From: an uncultured Bacteroidales bacterium
Lineage (GTDB): Bacteria; Bacteroidota; Bacteroidia; Bacteroidales; Muribaculaceae
Reading direction: 5' to 3'
Assembly (NCBI GenBank): GCA_905210435.1
Contig: CAJLWO010000022.1
Coordinates: forward strand, 1-38,399
Length of the DNA: 38,399 bases
Shown here: in pieces, positions 6,349 to 16,182 of the stretch
Numbering within the stretch: position 1 is the first letter of the stretch
Layout of the letters: the number at the start of each line of letters is the position of its first letter
The notes under the pieces: generated by a model
Seen by the model: the letters and a program-made list of their open reading frames with translations, nothing else
Told to the model about the DNA's origin: nothing
Databases searched by the model: none
Program-made: the position numbers and the translations under genes

Positions 6349-8370
6349 TTATTTCGTGCGGGCGAGGATGAGGGCGGAGCGGGGGGCTACGGTCATGTTG
6401 CCTCCGCGGGTGGTGCCGAGGCCGTCGGCGTTGATTTTGCCGTCTTCGGCCACTATGGTCCAGTCGCCTTTGCCTACTTTGACGGTCTTGGCGTCGTCGC
6501 TGCCGTTGAACACGAGCTTGATTTCCTTCCAGCTGTCGCCGTTGGCGTTGTTCTTGATGGAGTAGCTGATGAGGTTGGGCTCATTGACTTTGTCGAACAC
6601 GATGTTTTTGGCAATCTCCTCGGCTGTGCGCATGCGGAATGCGGGGTGGGCCTTGCGCAGTCTGATCAGCTCCTTGTAGTAGTTGAACTGGTCGGCGTAG
6701 GTGTGTTTCTGCGTCCAGTCGATGGCGTTGATGGAGTCGGGCGACTTGTAGGAGTTGTGCACGCCCTGCTTGTCGCGGAACACCTCTTCGCCGGCAAACA
6801 TGAACGGTGTGCCCTGCGAGGTGAACACTATGGTCTGCGCGAGTTTGGCGGCGCGGAGACGGTCGTCGACACTTGCGTCGGGCATCGATTTGGCGAGCTT
6901 GTCGGTAAGGGTAAGGTCGTCATGGCACGACACATAGTTTATAATCTGTGAGGGTGAAGTGGCGTAGGCGAATTTTGAATTGTTGCCTTTGCTGTAGTCG
7001 ATCTGCGGGTGAGCCGTAGCGGCCACGATACCGATTTTTACGGTCTCCTCGTTGCCCGGTTTGCCGGTGGCGAAGCCGCGGTCGGCCGCATTGGAGTAGT
7101 GTCCTTTGATGGCGTCGCGGATGTCGTCGGAGAACACTGCTATGCCCTCCATCTTGGCTACGTTCTCTTTTAGCGCGCGGCGTTCGACGGGGAGGGGCGA
7201 GTCGCCTGCTGTCCAGCCTTCGCCGTATACGAATATTGACGGATTGATTTCCTTAAGTTCTTTCGCTACGCGGCTCATTGTCTCGGTGTCATGGATTGCC
7301 ATGAGGTCGAAACGGAAGCCGTCGATGTGATATTCTTTGGCCCAGTATTTCACTGAGTTGACTATGAAATCGCGCATCTGCCGGCGCTCGGATGCCGTCT
7401 CGTTGCCGCAGCCCGAGGCATCGCTGTAGGAGCCGTCGGCGCGGTGGCGGTAATAGTAGCCGGGAGCGGTGAGCGAGAAGTTGGAGTCGTCGTTGTTGGC
7501 TGTGTGGTTGTATACCACATCCATCACTACGCCGATACCTGCGTCATGAAGCGCTTTTATCATCTCCTTCATTTCGTGTATGCGGACTGTAGGGTCGGCG
7601 GGATCGGTGGAGTAGGAGCCTTCGGGCGCGTTGTAGTTGAACGGGTCGTAGCCCCAGTTGTACTGGTTGGACGGAAGGTTGGTCTCGTCCACGCTGTTAT
7701 AGTCGTACGACGGGAGTATATGCACGTGAGTTACGCCTAATTCCTTCAGGTGGTCGATGCCGGTCTTGTCGCCGAGTGGGGTAGTCGTGCCGTCCTCAGT
7801 GAGGGCAAGGAATTTGCCCTTGTGCACGATGCCGCTCGAGGGGTGCATGGAAAAGTCGCGGTGGTGCATCTCGTAAAGAATTACGTCGTTGATGCTCTCC
7901 ACTTCGGGGCCTTTGTCGGCGTCCCAGCCGGCCGGGTCGGTATCATCGAGATTGATTATTGCCGCACGCTCGCCGTTGGTGCCTACAGCCTTTGCCCATA
8001 CGCCGGGTGTCTCGTCGAGCCATTTGCCGTTGTAGGCTATCTGGAAAGTGTAGAAGCGGCCGAGATGGTCGGGCGACGCTACTGCGCGCCATACACCGTT
8101 GTCGCTTTTTGTCATGTCGATGGTCTCGACAGACTTGGAGTTGCGGTCGGTAGGATAGATACGCACCCTGACAGCGTCGGCTTCGGGCGACCATAATGAA
8201 AACTTGACACCCTGGGGGCTTACGGCAAGTTCGAGGTCATCGCCCGCGTAGGAGGGAAATGAGTCGAAACGGCTGTCGGTATTCTGTGCGGCGCAGATGC
8301 CTGCGGCACCGATTGACATCAACCCGAAGGTCAAACCACGGGTACACATTGTTTTAAATTTGAAATTCAT
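6349..8370 (-). CDS. pulA: Secreted type I pullulanase (GH13)
   Basis: An alpha-1,6-debranching enzyme acting on pullulan, starch and glycogen. I chose the start at 8370 (MNFKFKTMCTRG), 15 codons inside the longest open frame, because a signal peptide of about 28 residues follows at once (FGLMSIGAAGICAAQ). The product is 673 residues. Residues 45-140 fit the N-terminal CBM48 domain. The pullulanase signature YNWGYDP is at 237-243, followed by GH13 regions DVVYNH (284-289), GFRFDL with nucleophile D355, YGEGW with acid/base E384, and SCHD with H483-D484. Export to the periplasm or surface is likely. It is separated from the internal glycogen genes by a protease gene but is thematically linked to them. 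Confidence 0.94.
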   Translation of the reverse strand: MNFKFKTMCTRGLTFGLMSIGAAGICAAQNTDSRFDSFPSYAGDDLELAVSPQGVKFSLWSPEADAVRVRIYPTDRNSKSVETIDMTKSDNGVWRAVASPDHLGRFYTFQIAYNGKWLDETPGVWAKAVGTNGERAAIINLDDTDPAGWDADKGPEVESINDVILYEMHHRDFSMHPSSGIVHKGKFLALTEDGTTTPLGDKTGIDHLKELGVTHVHILPSYDYNSVDETNLPSNQYNWGYDPFNYNAPEGSYSTDPADPTVRIHEMKEMIKALHDAGIGVVMDVVYNHTANNDDSNFSLTAPGYYYRHRADGSYSDASGCGNETASERRQMRDFIVNSVKYWAKEYHIDGFRFDLMAIHDTETMSRVAKELKEINPSIFVYGEGWTAGDSPLPVERRALKENVAKMEGIAVFSDDIRDAIKGHYSNAADRGFATGKPGNEETVKIGIVAATAHPQIDYSKGNNSKFAYATSPSQIINYVSCHDDLTLTDKLAKSMPDASVDDRLRAAKLAQTIVFTSQGTPFMFAGEEVFRDKQGVHNSYKSPDSINAIDWTQKHTYADQFNYYKELIRLRKAHPAFRMRTAEEIAKNIVFDKVNEPNLISYSIKNNANGDSWKEIKLVFNGSDDAKTVKVGKGDWTIVAEDGKINADGLGTTRGGNMTVAPRSALILARTK

Positions 8371-8480
8371 GCTTAGTATGATATGTAATGTATTGATTTT
8401 TTGGTTGTATGGCATCGATATGCCGAAGTATGCACAAACGACAGCGCTTGCCGGTCATGGTACCGGCGCAAGGGAGTATG

Positions 8481-8786
8481 TTATCGCAGCATAACCCGCT
8501 TGGTCCACGAGTCACACTTGATGATATAAAATCCTTTGGGAAGTTCTACTTTTGTTGTGGCGCCCTTGACGGTCACCGATTTGATAAGCTGGCCGGTAAT
8601 GGAGAAAATCTCGAATTTCACGGGCTCGGCATCGGGCGCGGTAAGCTCAATATATCCTTTGTCGACCGATACGGTTGGCGTGCGGTCAACTCTGTTTTCA
8701 ACCGGAGTCTTAGCATCGGCATGCCACTCCCCGCTGAAGGAAGCGACTGCAAAAATCAATATGACAGTTGAAAGTATTTTTCTCAT
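8481..8786 (-). CDS. Small secreted protein that is nearly all a sorting-tail-like domain
   Basis: A 101-residue protein with a signal peptide (MRKILSTVILIFAVASFSG) and a short linker. Residues 38-101 form a beta domain with VKFEIFSITGQLIKSV, GATTKVELPKGFYIIK and a basic end. This pattern matches the C-terminal sorting domain of type IX secretion cargo (Por secretion tail), but here no passenger domain precedes it. It may be a degenerate remnant of a larger cargo gene or a functional mini-protein. It is upstream of, and on the same strand as, pulA (110 bp to the chosen pulA start), and a good promoter lies at 8814-8844, so both may be co-transcribed. Confidence 0.75.
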   Translation of the reverse strand: MRKILSTVILIFAVASFSGEWHADAKTPVENRVDRTPTVSVDKGYIELTAPDAEPVKFEIFSITGQLIKSVTVKGATTKVELPKGFYIIKCDSWTKRVMLR

Positions 8787-8813
8787 AGAGGTGGTCGTAA
8801 CGCGTTGTCAATA

Positions 8814-8844
8814 CAAAGTTACTAATAATTTTTCAGATGTACAA
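8814..8844 (-). promoter_or_regulatory. Bacteroidetes-type promoter for the 101-residue gene (and perhaps pulA)
   Basis: Minus strand TTG (8842-8844), 20 bp, TAACTTTG (8814-8821). Predicted start of transcription is near 8807, about 20 nt before the ATG. Confidence 0.7.
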
Positions 8845-9027
8845 TAAATTTAAATCCCTCATAAATATATTTTGGCATTTTTTGCATGTTTACACATTTA
8901 ATATGATTCGAATATCCGGTACTTGATTGATAGTTTCGCTTTGCAATGTAAAAAAGAATGGGGCTGCAGGTAATTGTATGCGGCGGATGATGCAGGCGCC
9001 CATCATTGTGATATGTTTCAGCAGCCT

Positions 9028-9059
9028 ATTGAGCATTTCGATTTTTATGCTTAATTTTG
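9028..9059 (+). promoter_or_regulatory. Bacteroidetes-type promoter for the C10 protease
   Basis: TTG (9028-9030), 21 bp, TAATTTTG (9052-9059). The predicted leader to the ATG at 9116 is about 50 nt. Confidence 0.65.
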
Positions 9060-9115
9060 CAGTGAAAATTGAGATATAGGCTATTGAAGAACAAACACAT
9101 ATCAATAATCTTGCA

Positions 9116-11557
9116 ATGAAGAAAATTATTTTATCAATTACTGCGGCTACTGCTGTCATGACAGCTGCTGCCGGCAATATCGGATATGACAGGGCTGTCA
9201 GAATCGCATCGCGGTATGTCGATGTCGCGGCTCCCGACCGGGTGCCGGCTTCCGATAAAAGCGTCACGACTGCTGTCGAGCCGTACTATATATTTAATGA
9301 CAGGAGCCGTGGCAATGGTTTTGTAATCATTGCCGGCGACGAGAATATGGGTCCGGTGCTCGGATATTCCGACCGCGGGTATATTGATGAAAGCAATATG
9401 CCCGACGCGTTACGTCATTGGCTTGATGCTGTAGATAAGGGCTTGGTAAAACCGATGGCGCAGGCCGATGAACCCGCAACGCCTGTGGTGGCGCCATTGG
9501 TGAAAACCAGGTGGTATCAGTTGGCGCCATATAATGAGATGTTACCGTCGACATCCTATCTTACCGGATGCGTTGCCACGGCTATGGCTCAGATTATCAA
9601 GTATCATAAGTGGCCGGAACGCGGGCATGGCAGCGGCAGTTATGTCAGCTTCTACGGCGAAGATGATGCAGCAGGTCTGATACCCTACGATCTCAGCCAC
9701 TCGGTGTATGACTTTGACAATATGCGTGACATTTATCTCGACGGCGACTGGAGCGCTAACGAAGCTGATGCAGTGGCATTGCTGATGCGCGACTGCGGAT
9801 TTGCCACCCACATGCAGTATACGTCGAGTGAAAGTTCATCGTTCGACCAGGACTGCGCCACGGCTATGTCCGAAAATTTCGGCTATGACGCTAATGTATT
9901 CACCCATTTCGGCACATACAGGGATACGCAGAAATGGGTCGCACGCATGAAAGAGGAGTTTGACAATGGTTTCCCGGTGATAATGAACGGTCAGGCAACT
10001 CCTTTCGGCGGCGGAGGTCACTGCTTTATTGCCGACGGCTATGACTCGAACGGCTTTGTGCATATCAACTGGGGCTGGAACGGCGATGCCGACGGATATT
10101 ACAATGTGTGCGCACTCACACCCGATCACAATGGGAAACAGCACACCTACTCCTACATGCAGAATTTCATCACCGTGCACCCACGCTATCCATACTTTGA
10201 AGCCGCGCCCTACAATCCGGACCTGTGGATGCTTTGGGATGCCAAGCACAATGATTTCGACCACTCCGGTCTCACCGTTGAGAATGAAGGAGAGGCTATT
10301 GCCGCCGACAATCCCGCAATGATACGTCTCGACGGCATATTCTGCAACTCATTGCGTGCTTACAATGGTCTGTTCAAACTCGACCTCTTGAATGCTGACG
10401 GAGTTAAAGTCAGGACTTTGTGCAGCTCGCCTCTTGAGCGTGATGAAATTGTATCCGAAGACCAGGGGCAATACTTCCCACTTAAAGACATTCAGATCGG
10501 AACTTCTGATTTCGCCGGAGTTCCCGATGGCAGTTATATAATTGTACCGGTGAGCGAAGCCCACGGCATGGAGCCCAAATCGATGCAGGTTTACGGATAT
10601 AAGGATCATCTCATTGCAACAGTCAAAAATGGCGTGGCGACACTTTCCAATATACCTGCTGTAAGCAGCCGACTGCGTTATGTCAAACCTTTCGAAATAT
10701 CTTCGGAAGCGACACTGTTCACTACCGTAAATACTGAGGTGACAATAGCCAATGACGGCGATAATATCGACGGCGGCAAACTGTCTGTATATATCTCATA
10801 CGCAGATGACAGCCAAAGTGTTCTGCTTAAAAGTATACCGGTCGCCGTTTATGAACACAGCGAGATAAATGTGCCTGTTTCGTTCGACATATTGCCTCGT
10901 TACAAGGATTATAAAAATTTTGTGCTTGAAGACGGCAAAAAGTATAAAGCCAAAGTCGTGTTTGAAAATTACAGTGGTGAAGTGCAGGAAATACAGGATG
11001 CATCGCAACCGGTTGCATTTACTGTAAAGATTGACCACGAACTGGTGCCACATCTTGAAATTGCGTCGGTAAAAGTCAGCGATACCGCCGGAAACGAGCT
11101 TGACATAAATGACCTGCGCCTCGATATTACTAAAGAATATACAGTCGAATATACCTATAAGCCTGTGGGGAAAGGCGTAGTACCTGGATTTGTCAACCAT
11201 ACTTCGTTCGTTTTGGATGATATGTATGAGCAAAGCCATTCAAACCAGAATCTGACATGGATTGATTCCTACAACATTGATTTCTTCATATTTTTCGTCG
11301 AACCCGGGCAGTCTTCAATAAAACTGAGGTACACCGACTTTCTGACTGATGAACTGGTGGCGCCGCTTCCAGAGGCATTCGCCGATATTCCGGTTACGCT
11401 CTATGACAGTTCGGCTGGAGTGGACGATGTCATCTCCGGCGGTGCCCGTTACGAGACAGCGCGCTACGATGCTCGTGGCGTAAGGTTGTCCGCTCCGGTA
11501 AAAGGTATCAATATTGTGGTGTACAGCGACGGATCGGTTGTAAAGGAGGTCAGATAA
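9116..11557 (+). CDS. Secreted C10-family (streptopain-like) cysteine protease
   Basis: An 813-residue exported protease. A signal peptide (MKKIILSITAATAVMTAAAG) precedes a SpeB/PrtT-type propeptide (residues 21-125). The mature C10 domain covers about 130-360: catalytic C152 in LTGCVATAMAQI and H302 in GGGGHCFIADGYD, followed by the typical VHINWGWNGDADGYY. Residues 380-760 look like beta-sandwich domains without a named match. The end (ETARYDARGVRLSAPVKG to VVKEVR) resembles a type IX secretion sorting tail, so the protein is probably delivered to the surface or outside. Family members degrade host or competitor proteins. It has its own promoter at 9028-9059. Confidence 0.92.
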   Translation: MKKIILSITAATAVMTAAAGNIGYDRAVRIASRYVDVAAPDRVPASDKSVTTAVEPYYIFNDRSRGNGFVIIAGDENMGPVLGYSDRGYIDESNMPDALRHWLDAVDKGLVKPMAQADEPATPVVAPLVKTRWYQLAPYNEMLPSTSYLTGCVATAMAQIIKYHKWPERGHGSGSYVSFYGEDDAAGLIPYDLSHSVYDFDNMRDIYLDGDWSANEADAVALLMRDCGFATHMQYTSSESSSFDQDCATAMSENFGYDANVFTHFGTYRDTQKWVARMKEEFDNGFPVIMNGQATPFGGGGHCFIADGYDSNGFVHINWGWNGDADGYYNVCALTPDHNGKQHTYSYMQNFITVHPRYPYFEAAPYNPDLWMLWDAKHNDFDHSGLTVENEGEAIAADNPAMIRLDGIFCNSLRAYNGLFKLDLLNADGVKVRTLCSSPLERDEIVSEDQGQYFPLKDIQIGTSDFAGVPDGSYIIVPVSEAHGMEPKSMQVYGYKDHLIATVKNGVATLSNIPAVSSRLRYVKPFEISSEATLFTTVNTEVTIANDGDNIDGGKLSVYISYADDSQSVLLKSIPVAVYEHSEINVPVSFDILPRYKDYKNFVLEDGKKYKAKVVFENYSGEVQEIQDASQPVAFTVKIDHELVPHLEIASVKVSDTAGNELDINDLRLDITKEYTVEYTYKPVGKGVVPGFVNHTSFVLDDMYEQSHSNQNLTWIDSYNIDFFIFFVEPGQSSIKLRYTDFLTDELVAPLPEAFADIPVTLYDSSAGVDDVISGGARYETARYDARGVRLSAPVKGINIVVYSDGSVVKEVR

Positions 11558-11628
11558 ATATTGATAAAAGGGATTTCGTAATTCAACTATAATAGGGAAG
11601 GATTTAATCTTTTCCTTGTCGATACATG

Positions 11629-11661
11629 CGCCTGCAGCCGCACATACAACGGCGGCAGGCG
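11629..11661 (+). terminator. Hairpin after the C10 protease gene
   Basis: CGCCTGCAGCCG (11629-11640) pairs with CGGCGGCAGGCG (11650-11661) over 12 bp with one mismatch and a 9-nt loop, followed by TTATTAATTT. It lies 72 bp after the protease stop. The T-rich rather than pure-T tail lowers certainty. Confidence 0.6.
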
Positions 11662-11728
11662 TTATTAATTTGATTTATGCAAAAATACATATCGTAAGTC
11701 ATTCATAATGAGATAGCACTATATTTTT

Positions 11729-11759
11729 TTTGTATATTTCTAATTTTTTATTACCTTTG
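11729..11759 (+). promoter_or_regulatory. Consensus promoter for the glycogen synthase gene
   Basis: TTTG (11729-11732), 19 bp, TACCTTTG (11752-11759), a full match to the Bacteroidetes consensus. The leader to the ATG at 11804 is about 38 nt. Confidence 0.8.
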
Positions 11760-11803
11760 CGGTCTCAAATCATGCTCCTCCGAAAGTATATTTTAAAGGT
11801 ATA

Positions 11804-13456
11804 ATGATAGAAGGAAAAAAAGAAGAATGTCGTCTCAATCTGCTTTTCGAGACAAGCTGGGAGGTCTGTAACAAGATTGGCGGTATATATACCGTGCTCT
11901 CTACCAAGGCCAAAACGCTTCAAAAGCTCTATAAAGACAAAGTGATTTTCGTCGGGCCCGATGTGTGGTCTGATAAGAATCCTTCACCTTTTTTTGTCGA
12001 AAATCAATCGCTGCTCAAATCCTGGAGGAGATCGGCGCAACTCCCTTATGATATTAAAGTGCGCATAGGCCGTTGGGATATTCCCGGCAAGCCTATAGCC
12101 GTATTGGTCGATTTCAATGGCGTATATGCTCACCTCAATGAAATTTACGGCGAGATGTGGAGCCGCTACGGCGTCGATTCATTGCATGCCTACGGCGATT
12201 ATGGTGAAGGCTGCGCATTCGCTGTTGCCGCCGCAGCCGTGATACAGAGCATATACGATTATGAAGGCTGCCCCGACGATGTGATAGCCCACTTCAACGA
12301 GTGGACTACCGGAATGGGTCTCCTTTATCTCAAATGGAAAGTTCCTGCGGTTGCGACCGTATTTACCACTCATGCCACGAGCATCGGACGCAGTATCTGC
12401 GGTAACGGCAAACCTCTCTACGATTATCTCAAAGGCTATAACGGCGACCAGATGGCCCGTGAACTCAATATGGAGTCGAAACACTCGCTTGAGAAAGCGG
12501 CAGCCCACGCCGCCGACTGTTTCACTACCGTCAGCGACATTACCGCCGTGGAGTGCGAGCAGCTTCTTGACATAAAGCCTGCGGTGGTCACTCCCAACGG
12601 ATTTGAGAAAAATTTTGTGCCGGCACGTACGCGTTTCGACGCCGCACGGCAACAGGCGCGCGCGAAATTGCTCGGCGTGGCACGTGCCCTTACCGGCAAG
12701 CAGCTTGGCGACGATACGTTTATCGTGGCTACATCAGGTCGTTGCGAATACCGCAACAAGGGTATCGATGTGTTCCTCGACAGCATCAATGCACTGCGCG
12801 GACGCACTCAGTCGCGTGTGCTCGCTCTCGTTATGGTTCCCGCATGGGTCGACAAGGGCAGGGCAGACCTTCAGGAAGCGATTGCCCGTAATAGTACTGC
12901 CGGACTTCCCGATGCCGTAATCACCCATTCACTGCATAATTACGACGAGGATCCGATTATAAACCGCATACATCAGCTTGGTTTCGGAGCCGATGCCAAC
13001 GACAGCATGACCGTCATTTACGTGCCTTGCTATCTTAACGGCGACGACGGTGTATTCAACGCCCCGTATTACGACCTTCTGATTGGTGTCGACGCTACCG
13101 TGTTCCCGTCATATTACGAACCGTGGGGATATACGCCTCTTGAGAGTGTGGCATTCGGTGTGCCCGCCGTCACAACGTCGCTTTCAGGCTTCGGCCGTTG
13201 GATTCTGGCCTCATCCCGACCGGAGTTCACCGTGTCAGGCGTCAATGTAATACCTCGTACCGACTCCAACTACAACGAAGTGGCCGGTGCCATAGCGCAA
13301 TCGTTGTTCTCGCTGATAAGCGCTCAGCCTGCCGAACGTGCGAAAATAGCTAAAGCTGCGATGAATACCTCCTCAAAAGCTGCCTGGAGCCATTTCATGG
13401 AATGGTACGATGATGCTTTCCGCATAGCGTTGCGCAATGCTGAAAAGCGAAGATGA
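11804..13456 (+). CDS. GT3-type glycogen synthase
   Basis: A 550-residue glycosyltransferase that elongates alpha-1,4-glucan. The N-terminal FETSWEVCNKIGGIYTVLST (about residues 15-34) and the late YEPWGYTPLES (about 437-447), followed by a GVPAVTTSLSGFG motif, are signatures of family GT3, the animal/fungal glycogen synthase family, not the GT5 GlgA typical of most bacteria. GT3 enzymes usually use UDP-glucose. The eukaryotic regulatory phosphorylation tails are absent, as in other bacterial members. It is followed after 103 bp by glycogen phosphorylase, forming a storage and mobilisation pair. No branching enzyme gene is in the window. Confidence 0.93.
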   Translation: MIEGKKEECRLNLLFETSWEVCNKIGGIYTVLSTKAKTLQKLYKDKVIFVGPDVWSDKNPSPFFVENQSLLKSWRRSAQLPYDIKVRIGRWDIPGKPIAVLVDFNGVYAHLNEIYGEMWSRYGVDSLHAYGDYGEGCAFAVAAAAVIQSIYDYEGCPDDVIAHFNEWTTGMGLLYLKWKVPAVATVFTTHATSIGRSICGNGKPLYDYLKGYNGDQMARELNMESKHSLEKAAAHAADCFTTVSDITAVECEQLLDIKPAVVTPNGFEKNFVPARTRFDAARQQARAKLLGVARALTGKQLGDDTFIVATSGRCEYRNKGIDVFLDSINALRGRTQSRVLALVMVPAWVDKGRADLQEAIARNSTAGLPDAVITHSLHNYDEDPIINRIHQLGFGADANDSMTVIYVPCYLNGDDGVFNAPYYDLLIGVDATVFPSYYEPWGYTPLESVAFGVPAVTTSLSGFGRWILASSRPEFTVSGVNVIPRTDSNYNEVAGAIAQSLFSLISAQPAERAKIAKAAMNTSSKAAWSHFMEWYDDAFRIALRNAEKRR

Positions 13457-13559
13457 CCGCGGCAGCATCATATCATAGCATCTGATACTTTGTGATAACA
13501 GCTACATATTGCATTTCCTTAAAAAAAAGTAACTATTACAACAATTAAAAAGATACACA

Positions 13560-16115
13560 ATGAAACTTCAAGTAAGCAACTCAAATGTCCCCAATTGGCG
13601 TGACATGACTGTTAACTCAGACTTACCTTCAAAGTTAAAACCTCTGGAGAAGCTTTCCAAAAACCTTTGGTGGGTATGGAACAGCGACGCCAAATCGCTT
13701 TTCCGCGATCTCAATCCCGAGCTTTGGCGTTCTACCGGTGAAAATCCTGTAATGCTCCTTCAGCGCCTTTCTTCAGAGCGTCAGAAAGAAATCATCAACG
13801 ACCCCAAATTCATGGAGCGTATCGAACATGTATACGGTATGTTCCAGGAATATATGAAGAAACCGATGCGCAAGGATGTTCCTTCGGTTTCTTACTTCTC
13901 TATGGAATATGGCCTCTGCAACTGCCTGAAGATATATTCCGGCGGTCTCGGCGTACTTGCCGGCGACTATATCAAGGAAGCATCCGACAGCTGCGTCGAC
14001 ATGACTGCAGTCGGCTTCCTCTACCGTTACGGCTATTTCACCCAGACACTCAGCGTCGACGGTCAGCAGATTGCCAACTACGAGCCCCAGAATTTCAACC
14101 AGCTCCCCATCGAGCAGGTATGCGATAAAAACGGTCATCCCGTAATCCTCGAGGTTCCCTATCCCGGACGCATCATCTACTCTCACATCTGGAAAGTGGC
14201 TGTGGGCCGCATGAACCTCTACCTGATGGATACCGACTTCGACATGAACAGCGAGTTTGACCGCGTCATCACCCACCAGCTCTATGGCGGCGACTGGGAA
14301 AACCGTATCAAGCAGGAATACCTCCTCGGTATCGGCGGTGTGCTCATGCTCAAGAAACTCGGCATCAAGAGCCAGCTTTACCACTGCAACGAAGGTCACG
14401 CAGCGCTTCTCAACCTCCAGCGCCTCGTAGATTTCGTACAGGAAGAGCATCTTGACTTCAACGTCGCTCTCGAAATGGTTCGTGCTTCTTCACTCTACAC
14501 CGTGCACACTCCCGTGCCCGCCGGTCACGACTACTTCGACGAAGGTCTCTTCGGAAAATATATGGGTGAATATCCCGCAAAACTCGGTATTTCGTGGAAC
14601 GACCTCATGAACATGGGCCGCGAGAATCCCAACACCAACGAGCGCTTCTCGATGAGCGTATTCGCACTCAACACATGTCAGGAAGCCAACGGTGTGAGCT
14701 GGCTCCACGGCGAAGTATCGAAGAAGATGTTCGCCGGTATCTGGAAAGGCTACAACTGGCAGGAATCACACGTAGGCTACGTCACCAACGGTGTGCACAT
14801 GCCCACGTGGGCCGCTTCCGAATGGAAGGAATTCTACGCAAAGCATCTCGGCGAGCAGGTATTCGAGAACCAGAGTGATCCCAAGGCATGGAAGGGTATC
14901 TTCGATGTAAGCGACGAGGCTATCTGGGATATGCGCATGAAGCTGAAGACCAAATTCATCAACTTCGTGAAACGCGATTTCAAGGCTAAATGGCTCGCCA
15001 ATCAGGGTGATCCCTCGGCCGTGATGAAAATCGTCGACAAAATCAACCCCAACGCCCTCATCATCGGTTTTGCACGCCGCTTCGCCACTTACAAGCGTGC
15101 ACACCTCCTTTTCACTGACCTCGAACGTCTCGCAAAAATCGTCAACAACGAGCAGTTCCCCGTTCAGTTCGTGTTCTCTGGTAAGGCACACCCCGCCGAC
15201 GGCGCCGGCCAGGGCCTTATCAAGCGCATCATGGAAATCTCGCGCATGCCGCAGTTCCTCGGCAAGATTATCTTCCTCGAGGACTACAACATGATAGTTG
15301 CAAAACGTCTTGTCAGCGGTGTCGACATCTGGTTGAACACTCCGACCCGTCCCCTCGAAGCATCGGGTACATCGGGTGAAAAGGCCGAAATGAACGGTGT
15401 GCTTAACTTCTCGGTGCTCGACGGATGGTGGTACGAAGGCTACCGTTTCAACGAAAATGCCGGCTGGGCTCTTACCGACCGTCGCACATTCACCGACCAG
15501 TCACAGCAGGACAAACTCGATGCAGCTACCATCTACTCGATGCTTGAGAACGAAATCGTTCCCCTCTACTTCGAGAAGAACTCCAAAGGCTACTCGCCCC
15601 GCTGGATTCAGTATATCAAGGGTTCTATCGGCGACATTGCCCCCCACTTCACCATGAAGCGTATGATTGACGACTATATCGCCCGCTTCTACGACAAAGA
15701 GGCTGCCCGATACAAGAAACTCGCCGCCAAGGATTTCGCTCTTGCAAAAGAAATCGTGGCATGGAAAGAGAAAGTCGCCGCTGCATGGGACGGTATCAAG
15801 GTATTCGATGTAGAGACTCAGGAAGCCGCCAATAACGTTACCGGTCAGGATTATTACGTTAAGGCTATCGTCGATACTAACGGACTCGGTAAAGATCTCG
15901 GCCTCGAAATGGTATGCTACAAAGTCGAGGACGGCGAAGAGAAACTTTGGAAAGTCGCTCCTTTCAAGGTAAGCAAAGAGGAAGGAAATGTTCTTACCTA
16001 CGAATGCAAAGGTAAAGCCGACGATCCCGGCGTATTCCGTTACGCATACCGTCTGTATCCCGTAAATGCCAATCTGCCCCACCGTCAGGATTTCGCCTAT
16101 GTGCGCTGGATCTAA
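13560..16115 (+). CDS. glgP: Alpha-glucan (glycogen) phosphorylase
   Basis: An 851-residue GT35 enzyme that releases glucose-1-phosphate from glycogen or maltodextrin with pyridoxal phosphate. It is of the Thermotoga/AgpA type: an N-terminal LEKLSKNLWWVWNSDAK block, SYFSMEYGL and YSGGLGVLAGDY near residues 110-140, and a divergent PLP site EASGTSGEKAEMNG with the cofactor lysine at K608. DGWWYEGY follows. Residues 760-851 form an extra C-terminal beta domain ending in YRLYPVNANLPHRQDFAYV. Codon use is strongly biased (many CTC, CGC and ACC codons), suggesting high expression. It follows the GT3 synthase in the same direction and ends before a strong hairpin. Confidence 0.95.
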   Translation: MKLQVSNSNVPNWRDMTVNSDLPSKLKPLEKLSKNLWWVWNSDAKSLFRDLNPELWRSTGENPVMLLQRLSSERQKEIINDPKFMERIEHVYGMFQEYMKKPMRKDVPSVSYFSMEYGLCNCLKIYSGGLGVLAGDYIKEASDSCVDMTAVGFLYRYGYFTQTLSVDGQQIANYEPQNFNQLPIEQVCDKNGHPVILEVPYPGRIIYSHIWKVAVGRMNLYLMDTDFDMNSEFDRVITHQLYGGDWENRIKQEYLLGIGGVLMLKKLGIKSQLYHCNEGHAALLNLQRLVDFVQEEHLDFNVALEMVRASSLYTVHTPVPAGHDYFDEGLFGKYMGEYPAKLGISWNDLMNMGRENPNTNERFSMSVFALNTCQEANGVSWLHGEVSKKMFAGIWKGYNWQESHVGYVTNGVHMPTWAASEWKEFYAKHLGEQVFENQSDPKAWKGIFDVSDEAIWDMRMKLKTKFINFVKRDFKAKWLANQGDPSAVMKIVDKINPNALIIGFARRFATYKRAHLLFTDLERLAKIVNNEQFPVQFVFSGKAHPADGAGQGLIKRIMEISRMPQFLGKIIFLEDYNMIVAKRLVSGVDIWLNTPTRPLEASGTSGEKAEMNGVLNFSVLDGWWYEGYRFNENAGWALTDRRTFTDQSQQDKLDAATIYSMLENEIVPLYFEKNSKGYSPRWIQYIKGSIGDIAPHFTMKRMIDDYIARFYDKEAARYKKLAAKDFALAKEIVAWKEKVAAAWDGIKVFDVETQEAANNVTGQDYYVKAIVDTNGLGKDLGLEMVCYKVEDGEEKLWKVAPFKVSKEEGNVLTYECKGKADDPGVFRYAYRLYPVNANLPHRQDFAYVRWI

Positions 16116-16143
16116 TTGACGCAGGACATCAATAATTTATCGA

Positions 16144-16182
16144 GAGAGAGATTCCGGATAAAGCAGTTCCGGAATCTCTCTC
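16144..16182 (+). terminator. Strong hairpin after glgP
   Basis: GAGAGAGATTCCGG (16144-16157) and CCGGAATCTCTCTC (16169-16182) pair perfectly over 14 bp with an 11-nt loop, 28 bp after the glgP stop. The tail GTTCTATAT is only partly T-rich. It is a likely terminator or 3'-end stabiliser. Confidence 0.7.

Larger units (their letters stand above)
8787..9115. other. Divergent intergenic region
   Basis: This 329-bp gap separates the leftward small secreted gene from the rightward C10 protease gene. It is AT-rich near 8820-8900. It holds the leftward promoter at 8814-8844 and the rightward promoter at 9028-9059. No convincing gene or further repeat was seen; the antisense open frame across 8890-9267 has no coding character. 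Confidence 0.6.
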
